A stretch of DNA of 64,000 nt from Bacteroidota bacterium (GTDB lineage: Bacteria > Bacteroidota > Bacteroidia > Chitinophagales > Chitinophagaceae): contig JADJJH010000003.1 in the NCBI GenBank assembly GCA_016706595.1, positions 124,001 through 188,000 on the forward strand. The letters are read 5' to 3'. The position numbers were made by a program, and so were the translations under genes. Shown here one piece after another: positions 8,918-19,751 of the stretch; position 1 is the stretch's first letter; every line of letters starts with the position of its first letter. The notes beneath the pieces were generated by a model, which saw only the letters and a list, made by a program, of their open reading frames with translations, made no database searches and was not told the origin of the DNA.

Positions 8918-10483
8918 ATGGACTCTACAATAATTACGGTCATCGCAGCCATCGTGGCGCTATTAATAGGCATCATTGCCGGAAAAATTATCTTCAATAA
9001 AAACACAGCAAAATTGGTTGAAGATGCTGAAGCCCAGGCTGAAAGAATCATAAAAGATGGACAAACACAAGCGGAAACACTGAAAGAAAAGAAATTATTG
9101 GAGGCTAAAGAAAAATTCCTTCAATTGAAATCAGAACACGAAAAAGATGTATTTCAAAGAACGCAAAAATTAACTGAGGCCGAAAATAGAACCAAGCAAA
9201 AAGAGAAAGAACTGAGTGACAAAACGCAACTAGCACAAAAGCAAGTGCAAGAGTACGATGTGAAGAAGCAGAATCTTGATCGTCAGTTGGAAGTGGTTAG
9301 TAAAAAGCAAGAGGAACTGGGTAAACAGCACGAAGAGCATATTAAAAAACTTGAAAAAGTTGCCAATTTAAAAGCTGAGGACGCAAAAAAGGAGTTAATT
9401 GAAGCCATTACCAATGAGGCTAAAACCGATGCAATGGCGCATGTACAAGAAATCGTTGAAGAGGCTAAACTTAAGGCAGGCAAAGAGGCTAAGCGAATCA
9501 TCATTCAAACTATTCAACGCACAGCAGCAGAAACCGCTATTGAAAATGCAATCACAGTTTTCAATTTGGAAAGTGATGATATAAAAGGCCAAATCATTGG
9601 TCGAGAAGGACGAAATATCAGAGCATTAGAAGCTGCTACCGGTGTTGATTTAGTAGTTGACGATACCCCGGAAGCCATTATTTTAAGTTCATTTGATCCC
9701 CTTCGTCGTGAAATTGCGCGCTTATCATTACAACGTTTAGTGCAAGATGGTCGAATGCATCCTGCGCGTATTGAAGAAGTAGTTGAAAAAACTCGTAAAC
9801 AAATCGAAGAGCAAGTAATGGAAATTGGGGAACGAACAGTAATTGAATTGGGCGTTCATGGATTACATAAAGAATTAGTGAGAATGGTTGGTCGTATGCG
9901 ATTCCGCTCATCTTACGGACAAAATCTCTTAATGCACTCGCGTGAAACCGCTAATTTATGTGCAATTATGGCTGCCGAATTGGGTTTAAATCCAAAACTT
10001 GCTAAACGTGCAGGTTTATTGCACGATATTGGAAAAGTGCCCGACGAAGAAACTGAATTGTCACATGCTTTATTAGGTGCGAAATTGGCTGAGAAATATG
10101 GCGAACATCCTTCAGTTGTAAATGCCATCGGAGCTCACCACGATGAAATGGAAATGCAATACATCATTTCGCCGATTATACAGGCTTGTGATGCCATAAG
10201 TGGTGCACGACCTGGTGCTCGTCGTGAAATTATGCAAAGCTTTATACAACGTATTAAAGATTTAGAAACTTTAGCGATGGGTTATGCAGGGGTTGAAAAA
10301 GCATATGCAATTCAAGCCGGACGAGAATTGCGTGTGATGGTTGAGGCCGAAAAAGTAACTGACAGCGAAAGTGAAAAACTTTCGTTTGAGATTGCGGATA
10401 AGATTCAAAAAGAGATGCAGTATCCAGGACAAATTAAAGTAACTGTTATACGTGAAAAACGTGCAGTGAATATTGCGCGATAA
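8918..10483 (+). CDS. rny: Ribonuclease Y
   Basis: A 521-residue membrane-anchored endoribonuclease that starts mRNA decay. One N-terminal transmembrane helix (about residues 5-25) is followed by a long charged coiled coil to about residue 190. A KH domain carries GREGRNIRALE near residue 227. An HD domain carries LLHDIGK near residue 367 and the second metal-binding segment GAHHDE. Length is normal. A TACCTTCG element near 8834 may be part of its promoter. Confidence 0.97.
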   Translation: MDSTIITVIAAIVALLIGIIAGKIIFNKNTAKLVEDAEAQAERIIKDGQTQAETLKEKKLLEAKEKFLQLKSEHEKDVFQRTQKLTEAENRTKQKEKELSDKTQLAQKQVQEYDVKKQNLDRQLEVVSKKQEELGKQHEEHIKKLEKVANLKAEDAKKELIEAITNEAKTDAMAHVQEIVEEAKLKAGKEAKRIIIQTIQRTAAETAIENAITVFNLESDDIKGQIIGREGRNIRALEAATGVDLVVDDTPEAIILSSFDPLRREIARLSLQRLVQDGRMHPARIEEVVEKTRKQIEEQVMEIGERTVIELGVHGLHKELVRMVGRMRFRSSYGQNLLMHSRETANLCAIMAAELGLNPKLAKRAGLLHDIGKVPDEETELSHALLGAKLAEKYGEHPSVVNAIGAHHDEMEMQYIISPIIQACDAISGARPGARREIMQSFIQRIKDLETLAMGYAGVEKAYAIQAGRELRVMVEAEKVTDSESEKLSFEIADKIQKEMQYPGQIKVTVIREKRAVNIAR

Positions 10484-10659
10484 TCGGTTTATACAGGGTA
10501 TCACGTATATTAACCTTTCCCGAATCACCTTTCACCTATTTGATTAAAAATAATATAGCAATTCACATTCAATTAACAAATTGAAAATTAATTTTAATAC
10601 GTCTTGTAAAATAGATGAAGTTTAACATATATTTACAAGCTAATAAAACTAACAGGTTT

Positions 10660-13600
10660 ATGATAAAGATTGTACGATTAATCAGCGCGCTTTTGTTGCT
10701 TTCACAGGTAGTTTTTGCCCAGTCGAACTCGGGTGAGATATACGGAAGAATCACAGATGAAAAAAAGCAGGGTTTAGATTTCGCCTCTGTGACGGCCATG
10801 GAAGGGGGTGTAGTAAAGGGAGGTGCTAAAACCGACCTCAACGGTAATTATAAAATTAAACCACTTGCCCCGGGTCAATACCAAATTAAAGTAACCTATG
10901 TTGGCTACAACATTGCTATTTTAAATAATATCTATGTAGGGAATGATAAGAGTGTAAAGATTGATATTCAGATGGAAAAAAAGGCTGTGAATGATAGCTT
11001 AAAGGTAGCCATTGTGCGTGATTATAAGGTAAAATTGATTGATGCCAGTGACCCAGGTCGTAAAGTAGTAACTGGCGAAACGTTTAAGAATTTTAACTCT
11101 AACAAAATCGGTGATTTAATAGGAACACAAGTAGGTGTTTTGCAAAGAAAAGGTAGCCAAACCGTTAACATTAATGGATCACGTGGGGCAAATACACTTT
11201 ATATGGTGGATGGAATGATGATTGGTAACGGACGAAGTGTAAGTCTGCCACAAAACGCATTAAGCCAATTTGAATTAATGACTAATGGTTTAAGTGCAAA
11301 ATATGGTAATGCAACCGGTGGTATTGTTGCTATTACAACAAAAGGTATTAAGCCTCAGTTTGGTGGTAGCTTATTATTACAACATTCGATAGATGGGTAT
11401 AATAATAACCAGGCCTCATTAGATATGGCTGGTCCCTTGTTAAAAAGAAAAAATAAGGCAGGAGACAAAGTGCCTGTACTTGGATTCTCCTTGGTTTTAA
11501 GTGGTACCTATGATAAAGATGGTGATCCTTCTTATTATAAATATACTCGTTTAAAGCCAGAAGTTTTATCACGCATCCAAGAAACACCTTTATTGCCAAA
11601 CCCTAATGGAACTGGGAATTTTGTTCCGGCAGCTGAGCAGGTTACCGCAAATGATTTTCAAAAAATTAAGGCAAGAGAAAATGGCGATAATTTAGGATTA
11701 AATTATCAAGGTAAGCTTGATTACCAACCTAGCGAAAATGTAAACGTAACCCTTGGTACCTATGCGATTTATTCTAAAGTTGCCAATTTTTCATTAGCTA
11801 ATTCTATGTTTGCACCTGAAGCCAATGCAACTCGTCAAGATTTTAGCGGAAGAGGATTTTTGCGTTTAACGCAAAGACTAGGCAAACCATCTACTTCTGA
11901 AAAGCAAGATGCAAAGAAATCACCAATATCAAGTGCATATTATACTTTGCAATTAACTTATCAAAAAGAATATGCTCACTCGGCTAACCCTAATCATGAT
12001 GAAGATATTTTTAAATATGGTTATGTCGGCAAATTTAATCAATACCGGTCTTCTGTTTATCGCGTAGATACAGCGATTGGTGGATATAAAGGAATAGTGT
12101 ACAAAGGCGAATCACTCGATTCATTGACTTTTGCAGCCGGTGGAGTAAATCCATTGCTCGAAAATTACACTAAAGCAATTTATAACGACGGCCGATTTAA
12201 TATTAGATCTATCAATGATGTTCAAGCTTTCTCTGGATTACGTAATGGAGATGGACCAAGTTCGGCCTATGGGTTATGGACAGGCGTAGGTGCGCAAGTA
12301 GGTACTTTTTCTGTGAGCCAGTCTGACCAAGTAACGCTTAACCTTGATGCATCTTTGGATATCGAGCAAGGTTCAAAAAATAAAAAGTCGATTGACCCTA
12401 TAACTCATAATATTCAGTTCGGGTTAGGTTACGATCAACGTAACAGCAGTAGCTATGCATTAGGTGCTTCAGGATTGTGGAATGTAATGCGTTTAAATGC
12501 CAATCGTCATTTCAATAACTTAGATTTAGCGAACCCACAATTTTGGGTTGGTGGCGTAATGTATACCAAAGCCGATTTAGATGCAGGTCTTGTGCAATTT
12601 AGTCCGTTCGATACCATTAAATACGACAAACTATATGTTGCGGGTGACCAGTCACGATTTGATAAATCATTACGTGAATTGTTATATGGCGATATTAAGA
12701 ATACAACGACCATCGATATCGATAATTTAGATCCAAGTTTATTTAACCTTGATATGTTCTCGGCTGATGACTTATTCAATCGTGGTAATGATGTAGTAGG
12801 ATATTCAGGTTATGATTATTTAGGAAATAGATTGAAGAAGCAACCAAGCTTTAATGATTTCTGGACAAAAAAAGATGCACGTGGTGATTTTGAACGACCA
12901 ATTGCTGCATTCCGCCCTATTTACATGTTTGGTTATATTTTAGATAAGTTTAAATACAAAGATTTATTATTTAATATCGGGGTGAGAATCGATCGTTATG
13001 ATGCCAATCAAAAAGTACTGAAAGATCCATATTCATTATATGGTGTTCGTAAAGTGAGCGATTTAACCAATGCTAATTTCGATTTAGTGTCGGATGCTGA
13101 AGGGGGCTTTGCACCAACACCTACTTCATTCGATGGCGATTATGTACCTTACGTAGATAATAACCAATCTGACAAACCTAAAATTGTTGGTTACAGAAGT
13201 GGAGATATTTGGTTTGATCCCTATGGAAAAGAAATTGCAGATCCAACCATTTTATCAGGATTGTATGCAAATGGATTACCTATCGAGCCATGGTTAGCAG
13301 AGCGTATTGATAGCTCAAATAGTATTAAAGGTTTAAATTTCAATCCTAATAATTCATTCGAAGATTATAAACCACAAGTTGCCATTTCGCCAAGGGTTCA
13401 GTTTTCATTTCCAATTTCAGACGAAGCCTTGTTTTATGGTAATTACGATGTAGTAACCCAAAATCCAACAGGTTCTAACTTTACAACACCAGATGATTAT
13501 TACTTCTTGTTAGAAAGACAAGCTGAATTAGCGAATGCAAATTTGAAAATGGAGAAGGTAACCAAGTATTCATTAGGTTACCAACAAAAGATATCAAAAA

Positions 13601-14436
13601 GTGCCTCTGTAACATTAGAAACTTTTTATCAAGAACGTAAAAATCAAATTCAATTACAACAATTTTTATTAGCTTATCCAATTTCTTACCGATCGGTTGG
13701 GAATCGTGATTTCTCTTCTACAAAAGGTATGACTGTAAAACTTGATTTTAGAAGAAGAGGTCCAGTAAGAATGAATGTGGATTATACCTTACAATTTGCT
13801 GAAGGTACCGGTTCGTCAACAACTTCGCAACGTTCATTATTGGCAACTGGTCAACCTAATTTACGTAGTGTATTGCCTTTAGATTTCGATAGCCGTCATA
13901 TCCTAAATGTGAACTTAGATTATCGTTATACTGGTGAAGATGGGAAAAATAAAGGCCCGAAAGTTGGCAGTAAATATCCATTAGAGAACGCAGGCTTCAA
14001 TCTTGTTTTCAGAACGAATAGTGGAACCCCTTATACTCGTTCATCTTTAGCTACACCTTTAGCAGGTGGCGATTTTAATAGTGTGCCAATTATTGGTACA
14101 GTAAATGGTTCTCGTTTACCATGGTCGTATGATTTTGGTTTACGCGTTGATAAAAGTTTCAGCCTCGGTCACTATGGTCTTAAAAAGAAGCCTGTATTCT
14201 TAAATATCTATTCAAATATTCAAAACTTGCTTAACACGCGTAATATCATTGGGGTATACGGATATACGGGCGTAGGTGATGATGATGGCTATTTAACTTC
14301 ACCTCAAGGCTTACAAGCGTTAAATAACATACGTTTCCAACAATCGTATACCGACTTATATAGAACAAGATTAAATAACCCTGGTAACTTTAATAACCCA
14401 CGTCGTATCAATATTGGGTGTTTATTAGAATTTTAA
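10660..14436 (+). CDS. TonB-dependent receptor with carboxypeptidase-regulatory-like domain
   Basis: An outer-membrane beta-barrel of 1258 residues. I chose the ATG at 10660 over the one at 10615 because it opens a clean signal peptide (MIKIVRLISALLLLSQVVFA-Q). A CarboxypepD_reg-like beta-sandwich follows (about 25-105, GEIYGRITDEKKQG...), then a plug domain with VDGMMIGNG and ATGGIVAITTKG, then a long barrel ending in the terminal-Phe insertion signal (CLLEF). The receptor is longer than typical siderophore receptors, and no SusD partner is present. It is the first gene of an operon with a giant exported protein and a PorV-family protein. The ligand is unknown. Confidence 0.9.
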   Translation: MIKIVRLISALLLLSQVVFAQSNSGEIYGRITDEKKQGLDFASVTAMEGGVVKGGAKTDLNGNYKIKPLAPGQYQIKVTYVGYNIAILNNIYVGNDKSVKIDIQMEKKAVNDSLKVAIVRDYKVKLIDASDPGRKVVTGETFKNFNSNKIGDLIGTQVGVLQRKGSQTVNINGSRGANTLYMVDGMMIGNGRSVSLPQNALSQFELMTNGLSAKYGNATGGIVAITTKGIKPQFGGSLLLQHSIDGYNNNQASLDMAGPLLKRKNKAGDKVPVLGFSLVLSGTYDKDGDPSYYKYTRLKPEVLSRIQETPLLPNPNGTGNFVPAAEQVTANDFQKIKARENGDNLGLNYQGKLDYQPSENVNVTLGTYAIYSKVANFSLANSMFAPEANATRQDFSGRGFLRLTQRLGKPSTSEKQDAKKSPISSAYYTLQLTYQKEYAHSANPNHDEDIFKYGYVGKFNQYRSSVYRVDTAIGGYKGIVYKGESLDSLTFAAGGVNPLLENYTKAIYNDGRFNIRSINDVQAFSGLRNGDGPSSAYGLWTGVGAQVGTFSVSQSDQVTLNLDASLDIEQGSKNKKSIDPITHNIQFGLGYDQRNSSSYALGASGLWNVMRLNANRHFNNLDLANPQFWVGGVMYTKADLDAGLVQFSPFDTIKYDKLYVAGDQSRFDKSLRELLYGDIKNTTTIDIDNLDPSLFNLDMFSADDLFNRGNDVVGYSGYDYLGNRLKKQPSFNDFWTKKDARGDFERPIAAFRPIYMFGYILDKFKYKDLLFNIGVRIDRYDANQKVLKDPYSLYGVRKVSDLTNANFDLVSDAEGGFAPTPTSFDGDYVPYVDNNQSDKPKIVGYRSGDIWFDPYGKEIADPTILSGLYANGLPIEPWLAERIDSSNSIKGLNFNPNNSFEDYKPQVAISPRVQFSFPISDEALFYGNYDVVTQNPTGSNFTTPDDYYFLLERQAELANANLKMEKVTKYSLGYQQKISKSASVTLETFYQERKNQIQLQQFLLAYPISYRSVGNRDFSSTKGMTVKLDFRRRGPVRMNVDYTLQFAEGTGSSTTSQRSLLATGQPNLRSVLPLDFDSRHILNVNLDYRYTGEDGKNKGPKVGSKYPLENAGFNLVFRTNSGTPYTRSSLATPLAGGDFNSVPIIGTVNGSRLPWSYDFGLRVDKSFSLGHYGLKKKPVFLNIYSNIQNLLNTRNIIGVYGYTGVGDDDGYLTSPQGLQALNNIRFQQSYTDLYRTRLNNPGNFNNPRRINIGCLLEF

Positions 14437-14581
14437 AAAATTAAACTTAAAAAGATGAAATGAGGCATTAACAATCATTACAACTTACCCTCTTTGAAAC
14501 AAGACGGTGAAATGAAAGTATGCCGATTTTCCCCTACTGTAAACGTCAGGATGACAATTGAAAAACAATAAATTTAGAGAC

Positions 14582-17500
14582 ATGAAAAGTATAAATAGTT
14601 CGATAGTCCTTTTAATTTTGTGCACAGTAAGTGCAATGGCAACGCCTAATATCGGTGCCAAAAAGAGAGATAAAGGTTTACAAAAAACTGCAGCAGGATG
14701 TAATGCAACTACTGCCGTTATCGACTTAGATGTAAACAACGTAAGAGCACGCTTGATGAGTGGTGGTGATATGTGGTGGGATCGTCCTACGGGAAATGCC
14801 TCTTACGAAGTACCGAAGGGTTCTAATAAGAACGCTCTATTTGCAGGTTCAATATGGATTGGTGGAAAAGATGCAGCAGCAGGTAATGCCATTCGAGTTG
14901 CAGCACAAACTTATCGTCAATCGGGTAATGATTATTGGACAGGCCCTTTAGATCCTTCGTCAGGAAGTATAGACTTTCAATCATGTGCCGATTGGGACAG
15001 GTTCTGGAAAATCAATGCTTCAGATGTAAGCAAGTTCCGCGGTTTTTATGCAGGATTAGATCCAATTGTAGACTCTGATGCAGTAGCTAATAATATTTCA
15101 AGCGGACTTATTCCTGATATAATTAAAGAATGGCCTGCACGTGGAAATAAAGAAATTAAAACGGCAACCGGTGGAGTAATGCCAATTTATAATCAAGATT
15201 TAGCCGAATTTGTGGATGTGAATCCTTTTGATGGGCCAGGTTATAATTGGAGAAATGGTGACTATCCAAAAATTTCAGGTGATCAATACATTTGGTGGAT
15301 TTTTAACGATAAAGGAGATGCCAAAACTGAAACGACTTCTGAATCGATGAACCTCGAAATTCGTGCAGCAGCATTTGCCTTTGCAACAAACGATTGTTTA
15401 AATGAAGCCACATTCTATAACTATAAAATTAAAAGTTTAAGTGCATTCGATTTAACCGAAACGTATATGGCCACTTGGTGCGATGCCGACTTGGGTTATG
15501 CGTTCGATGATTTTGTTGGTTGTGATACTGCTCGTGGTTTAGGTATCTTATATAATGGTGATAGTTATGATGATGGTGTATCGGGTTATGGTTATGAAAT
15601 TCCAATGGTGGGTGTTGATTATTTCCAAGGGCCAACTTATTTTAATACAACTACCTTAAAAGATACCGAATTAAAAATGTCGGTGTTCACTTATTATAAT
15701 AATACATTCGAAGATGATGGTAACCCTGAAGCCTTAGATGATTACTATCAGTATATTACCGGGTTTTGGAAAGATGGGCAACCATTTACAACTGCTTGTA
15801 CTGCAAGAGGCGCTGGAACTGATACTAAATTCATTTTCTATGGTGATCCATGTAAAGGTGGTTGGACAGAAGTATCGTGTTCAAATACACCAAACGATAG
15901 AAGATTCATTCACTCCTCCGGTCCTTTCCCATTGAAGCAAGGAGCACCTGCAAGTAATATTACCATTGGTGCAGTTTGGGTACCTAATGTGGGTGGTGGT
16001 AAGTCGGCTTGTTTCTCAAAAATTCAAGTGTGCGATGATAAAGCACAAGATTTATTCGATAATAACTTCCAATTACCTTTCGGTCCGCAAGCACCAAGTG
16101 TAGTAGTTCAGCCATTAGATAAAAAATTGATTTTCGATTTAGATAATATCTCGCGTTCAAATAATTTCGGTGAAGGATATGGTACCAATACAAGCGATAA
16201 AAAGTTCATTGAAATATCTAAAAAAGCTTACAATACCGGATTCGCTGATTCAATTTATAAATTTGAAGGTTATTTGGTATATCAACTAAAAAATAGCTCT
16301 GTTGCATTATCTGACATCAGAAGTAAGGATGGTTCAGTAAACACCGATAAAGCGCGTTTAGTTTTCCAATGTGATAAGAAGAATGGCGTTAAACAAATCG
16401 TGAATTTCGAACAAAGCACAGATATCAGCCAAACCTATTTTGTACCTAAATTAATGGTAGACGGACAAGACCAAGGTATTCAACATTCTTTCGCATTAAG
16501 CCAAGATGCCTTTGCAACAGGAAGTTCGAAAGGGTTAGTGAATTATAAATACTATTATTATGTAGTGGTGGCTTATGCTTATAACAACTTTGCCAACTTT
16601 AATTCAAATCGTACCGATTCAACACAAGACAAACAATATCTTGAAAGTAGAACTGATGGGAATGAGCAACCAATTAAAGTAATTAAGGCCATGCCACATC
16701 CTGCTACCGATAGTTTATACATTCAAAATTATGCCGATTACGGAACCGGTTTGCAATTAACTCGAATTGAAGGTATCGGTAATAACGGAACAGCAATGGA
16801 ACTAACTGAAGCTTCGGAGGCCGAAGCAATGGTTTCACCTTACCGAAGTTTACATCCTACTTACAAATCAGGTACTGGTCCAATGACCATGATGGTTGTG
16901 AATCCTGACAGTATTAAAGCAGGTACTTATGAGGTGTTTTTTAAAGTAGATTCATTTACCACTACTACTTCAGGTGAAGTTTGTAATATGGCTGTTCCAT
17001 CTAAAACAAAATGGTTTGTACGACGTACCGATGCAGGTGCCGGTCCAAACGATACAGTTTATAATGAAGTAGCTATCAGTGAATACAGCGAAAAATATTT
17101 AAGAAAATACAAAGAATTCGATTGGGGATTATCAGGAGGTGCAACTCAACAAATCCGACCGGGTGATAATCCAAAAAGCATGGAGAATGGTTTGATTACC
17201 TCAAGTGTCATCTTTGATGATATCAATAATCCTTGGTTATCCGGTGTGGCTGACGAGGATGGAGAGTCATTTAATAATTGGATTAGAGCTGGGGTTGACT
17301 TCCAAGGCAGAATTCCATCACAAACAACATGCGAACTCAAGGATTTTGATAATTCTTACGATGCACCACCATTAGGAGGTGATACACCAATTATTAATAA
17401 TCTTGATCAGTTAGGAACTTTTGAAAAAGTAGTAAATGGAACCTTTGCACCTTATAATATGGTGACCAATTTAAATCTTGACGAATGTGGTTGGGGCTTA

Positions 17501-18592
17501 ATGTATGGTACAGGTGATAGAACTACCAATCGATTACAAAACACATATGGTGTGGATATTGTATTTACTTCAGATAAATCGAAATGGAGCCGTTGCCCGG
17601 TAATAGAAATGGCCGATCATAGTGGCGCATTAATTGCTGAAGGGGGTGCTTATAAATATAATATTCGTAAACATTTAGGTTGGAATGGTGATGTGGATGG
17701 TGCAGGAAACCCAGTGTATTCTACAAATACAAGCGATAGCGGTATGAGTTGGTTCCCGGGTTATGCCATTAATGTTGAAACCGGTGAGCGTTTAAATATT
17801 TCATTCGGAGAAGAATCACCAAATATTTTTGATAGAGGAAATGATATGATTTGGAATCCAACGAATCGGGTTTTTGATGAAGTTACTTTTGCTTCTCGTT
17901 GGGCTGGTAAACATATCATTTATGTTTCGCGAACAAAGTATGATGAAGGCGCATGGTTAGCAAGCAAATTACGAGTAAACTCAAATAGTAATTCAAAACC
18001 AGAATTACGTGAAGCTTATCGTACCATGATGTGGGTTGGTGTTCCTCGTTTACGAACAGGTTCTGAATTCACATCGGCTGCTAAAGGATTTATTCCAACC
18101 ACAGCACGCGTCCGCATTCGTGTTACTCGACCATATGCTCAATATATTCCGGATGCAGATACCAATGCCATGCGTAACAATGGATGGCCTTTATATTCAT
18201 TTAATACCGCAGATATTGCACCGGCACGAATTGGAGATGGAAGAAATAATTTTACCAATAATAAGGACGAAGTATTTAAAAACATATTTGTTGTACCAAA
18301 CCCTTATTATGCTTATTCAGAGTATGAGGAAAACCGTTTAGAAAATAAGGTAAGAATTGTAAATCTGCCTGAAAAAGCAACCATTAAAATTTTCACAACG
18401 GATGGTGTCTTAATTAAAACAATTAGGAAAACCGACTATAAAACAAACTTTGTTGATTGGGATATTAAGAACGATAAAGGTATTTCGGTGGCAAGTGGTA
18501 TGTATTTGGTTCATGTAAATTTGGATGGAATCGGAGAAACCATCTTAAAATGGTTTGGCGCGATGCGACCATTGGATATAACTAGTTTCTAA
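14582..18592 (+). CDS. Giant exported protein with FlgD-like C-terminal domain
   Basis: A 1336-residue protein with signal peptide MKSINSSIVLLILCTVSAMA (start taken at ATG 14582, not the TTG at 14558). The body has no catalytic family I recognise. It is rich in Asp, Asn, Gly and aromatic residues and has several cysteines. The last ~100 residues resemble a FlgD-type Ig-like fold (VVPNPYYAYSE ... NLPEKATIKIF ... WDIKNDKGISVASGMYLVHV), as in T9SS cargo, but a further tail (KWFGAMRPLDITSF) follows. It sits between the TonB receptor (145 bp upstream) and the PorV-like gene (3 bp downstream). A surface-exposed T9SS substrate or outer-membrane complex component is inferred. Confidence 0.75.
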   Translation: MKSINSSIVLLILCTVSAMATPNIGAKKRDKGLQKTAAGCNATTAVIDLDVNNVRARLMSGGDMWWDRPTGNASYEVPKGSNKNALFAGSIWIGGKDAAAGNAIRVAAQTYRQSGNDYWTGPLDPSSGSIDFQSCADWDRFWKINASDVSKFRGFYAGLDPIVDSDAVANNISSGLIPDIIKEWPARGNKEIKTATGGVMPIYNQDLAEFVDVNPFDGPGYNWRNGDYPKISGDQYIWWIFNDKGDAKTETTSESMNLEIRAAAFAFATNDCLNEATFYNYKIKSLSAFDLTETYMATWCDADLGYAFDDFVGCDTARGLGILYNGDSYDDGVSGYGYEIPMVGVDYFQGPTYFNTTTLKDTELKMSVFTYYNNTFEDDGNPEALDDYYQYITGFWKDGQPFTTACTARGAGTDTKFIFYGDPCKGGWTEVSCSNTPNDRRFIHSSGPFPLKQGAPASNITIGAVWVPNVGGGKSACFSKIQVCDDKAQDLFDNNFQLPFGPQAPSVVVQPLDKKLIFDLDNISRSNNFGEGYGTNTSDKKFIEISKKAYNTGFADSIYKFEGYLVYQLKNSSVALSDIRSKDGSVNTDKARLVFQCDKKNGVKQIVNFEQSTDISQTYFVPKLMVDGQDQGIQHSFALSQDAFATGSSKGLVNYKYYYYVVVAYAYNNFANFNSNRTDSTQDKQYLESRTDGNEQPIKVIKAMPHPATDSLYIQNYADYGTGLQLTRIEGIGNNGTAMELTEASEAEAMVSPYRSLHPTYKSGTGPMTMMVVNPDSIKAGTYEVFFKVDSFTTTTSGEVCNMAVPSKTKWFVRRTDAGAGPNDTVYNEVAISEYSEKYLRKYKEFDWGLSGGATQQIRPGDNPKSMENGLITSSVIFDDINNPWLSGVADEDGESFNNWIRAGVDFQGRIPSQTTCELKDFDNSYDAPPLGGDTPIINNLDQLGTFEKVVNGTFAPYNMVTNLNLDECGWGLMYGTGDRTTNRLQNTYGVDIVFTSDKSKWSRCPVIEMADHSGALIAEGGAYKYNIRKHLGWNGDVDGAGNPVYSTNTSDSGMSWFPGYAINVETGERLNISFGEESPNIFDRGNDMIWNPTNRVFDEVTFASRWAGKHIIYVSRTKYDEGAWLASKLRVNSNSNSKPELREAYRTMMWVGVPRLRTGSEFTSAAKGFIPTTARVRIRVTRPYAQYIPDADTNAMRNNGWPLYSFNTADIAPARIGDGRNNFTNNKDEVFKNIFVVPNPYYAYSEYEENRLENKVRIVNLPEKATIKIFTTDGVLIKTIRKTDYKTNFVDWDIKNDKGISVASGMYLVHVNLDGIGETILKWFGAMRPLDITSF

Positions 18593-18595
18593 ACA

Positions 18596-19720
18596 ATGAT
18601 TAAAAGCATTATTATGATGATGAATAAAAAAATTAGATTAAGCATATTAGCCTTAGGCATGGCATGTTCAGCAATTGCAGCAAATAAAGATAGAACAGGA
18701 CAAGGTGGTGCCAACGAATTATTATTGAATCCTTGGGGACGTTCTGGCGGTTTATTTGGATTGAATATTGCCAATGTTACCGGTGTTGAAGCCATGAAGG
18801 GAAATATAGCAGGGTTGGCCAAATTAGATAAAACAGAAGTTGGATTTGCACATACAAGATATTTGGCCGGTACTGGAATGAGTATCAGTAATGTTGCACT
18901 TGGACAAAACTTAGGTGATATTGGAGTTTTGGGTGTAAATATTATGAGTTTTGGTTTTGGCGAAATTCCAATTACCACTACCACTTCGCCAACCGGTGGA
19001 ATTGGTACCTATAAGCCTTCCTTCTTAAATATGTCAATCGGATTAGGTCATACTTTTTCTAAAAATATGACTGCAGGTTTTGCTGCTACTTTCGTAAATG
19101 AAGCCATAGATAATATTAAAGCCAATGCATTAGGATTTGATGCAGGTGTTCAATACACTAACGGACAACGCGATAATTTACACTTAGGAATTACCTTGCG
19201 TAATGTAGGTACCAACCTTCGTTTTTCAGGCGATGGTTTTGATTTTAACGGAACTACGCCTGATCTTTCAACAGAATTGACAGTAAAGCAACGTTCTGAG
19301 AAATTTGCACTTCCATCGCAATTAAGTATTGGCGTAGCTTACGATTTTTATTTAGATGAAGCTAAAGCTGCTCCGGCCGAAGGTGATAAAAAAGCTGTCA
19401 TGCCAAGTCATAGATTAACTCCTGTATTCAGTTTTATCTCAAATGCATTTATCAATGACTGGATTGGTGTTGGCGCTGAGTATGCATATAAAGAAAAATT
19501 TATGCTACGTGCAGCGTATCGCTATGAAAATAAAATTACTGATAAAGACGCATCAACTACATTTTACACCGGGTTAACTGCAGGTGCTTCATTTCAAACC
19601 AAAGTATCGGGTAAAAATTTAGGCATCGACTATGGGTTTAAAATGACTAACATATCTAATGGTGTTCATACAGTTGGCATTCGTTTTTCGCTTGGCGGAA
19701 ATAATGATTCAGAAGAATAA
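18596..19720 (+). CDS. PorV/PorQ family outer-membrane protein
   Basis: A 374-residue protein of the UPF0164/PorV-PorQ barrel family, related to FadL. In T9SS, PorV binds the C-terminal signal of cargo and shuttles it to the PorU sortase. The signal peptide is best from the internal ATG at 18620 (MNKKIRLSILALGMACSAIAA), so the true start could be 18596, 18614 or 18620. Family features include the N-terminal GGANELLLNPWGRS segment, repeated beta-strands, and the final strand GIRFSLGGNN. It starts 3 bp after the giant exported protein, implying translational coupling. PorU is not adjacent, so this may be a paralogue rather than PorV itself. Confidence 0.85.
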   Translation: MIKSIIMMMNKKIRLSILALGMACSAIAANKDRTGQGGANELLLNPWGRSGGLFGLNIANVTGVEAMKGNIAGLAKLDKTEVGFAHTRYLAGTGMSISNVALGQNLGDIGVLGVNIMSFGFGEIPITTTTSPTGGIGTYKPSFLNMSIGLGHTFSKNMTAGFAATFVNEAIDNIKANALGFDAGVQYTNGQRDNLHLGITLRNVGTNLRFSGDGFDFNGTTPDLSTELTVKQRSEKFALPSQLSIGVAYDFYLDEAKAAPAEGDKKAVMPSHRLTPVFSFISNAFINDWIGVGAEYAYKEKFMLRAAYRYENKITDKDASTTFYTGLTAGASFQTKVSGKNLGIDYGFKMTNISNGVHTVGIRFSLGGNNDSEE

Positions 19721-19739
19721 TCAGTATTAATTAATAACT

Positions 19740-19747
19740 TATATTTG
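19740..19747 (+). promoter_or_regulatory. Promoter-like -7 element TATATTTG upstream of greA
   Basis: TATATTTG matches the Bacteroidota -7 consensus TAnnTTTG. It lies only 4 bp before the terminator stem at 19752-19779, so a transcript starting here would begin inside the terminator. No clear TTTG -33 box is seen at the expected distance. Confidence 0.4.
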
Positions 19748-19751
19748 CAGC

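Noticed and set aside
10615..10660. Upstream ATG as the start of the TonB receptor
   Set aside because: It would place 15 polar residues before a standard signal peptide that begins at 10660.
18596..19720. Assigning the symbol porV outright
   Set aside because: The family is clear, but porU is not adjacent and paralogues are common; without a tree the orthologue cannot be told.
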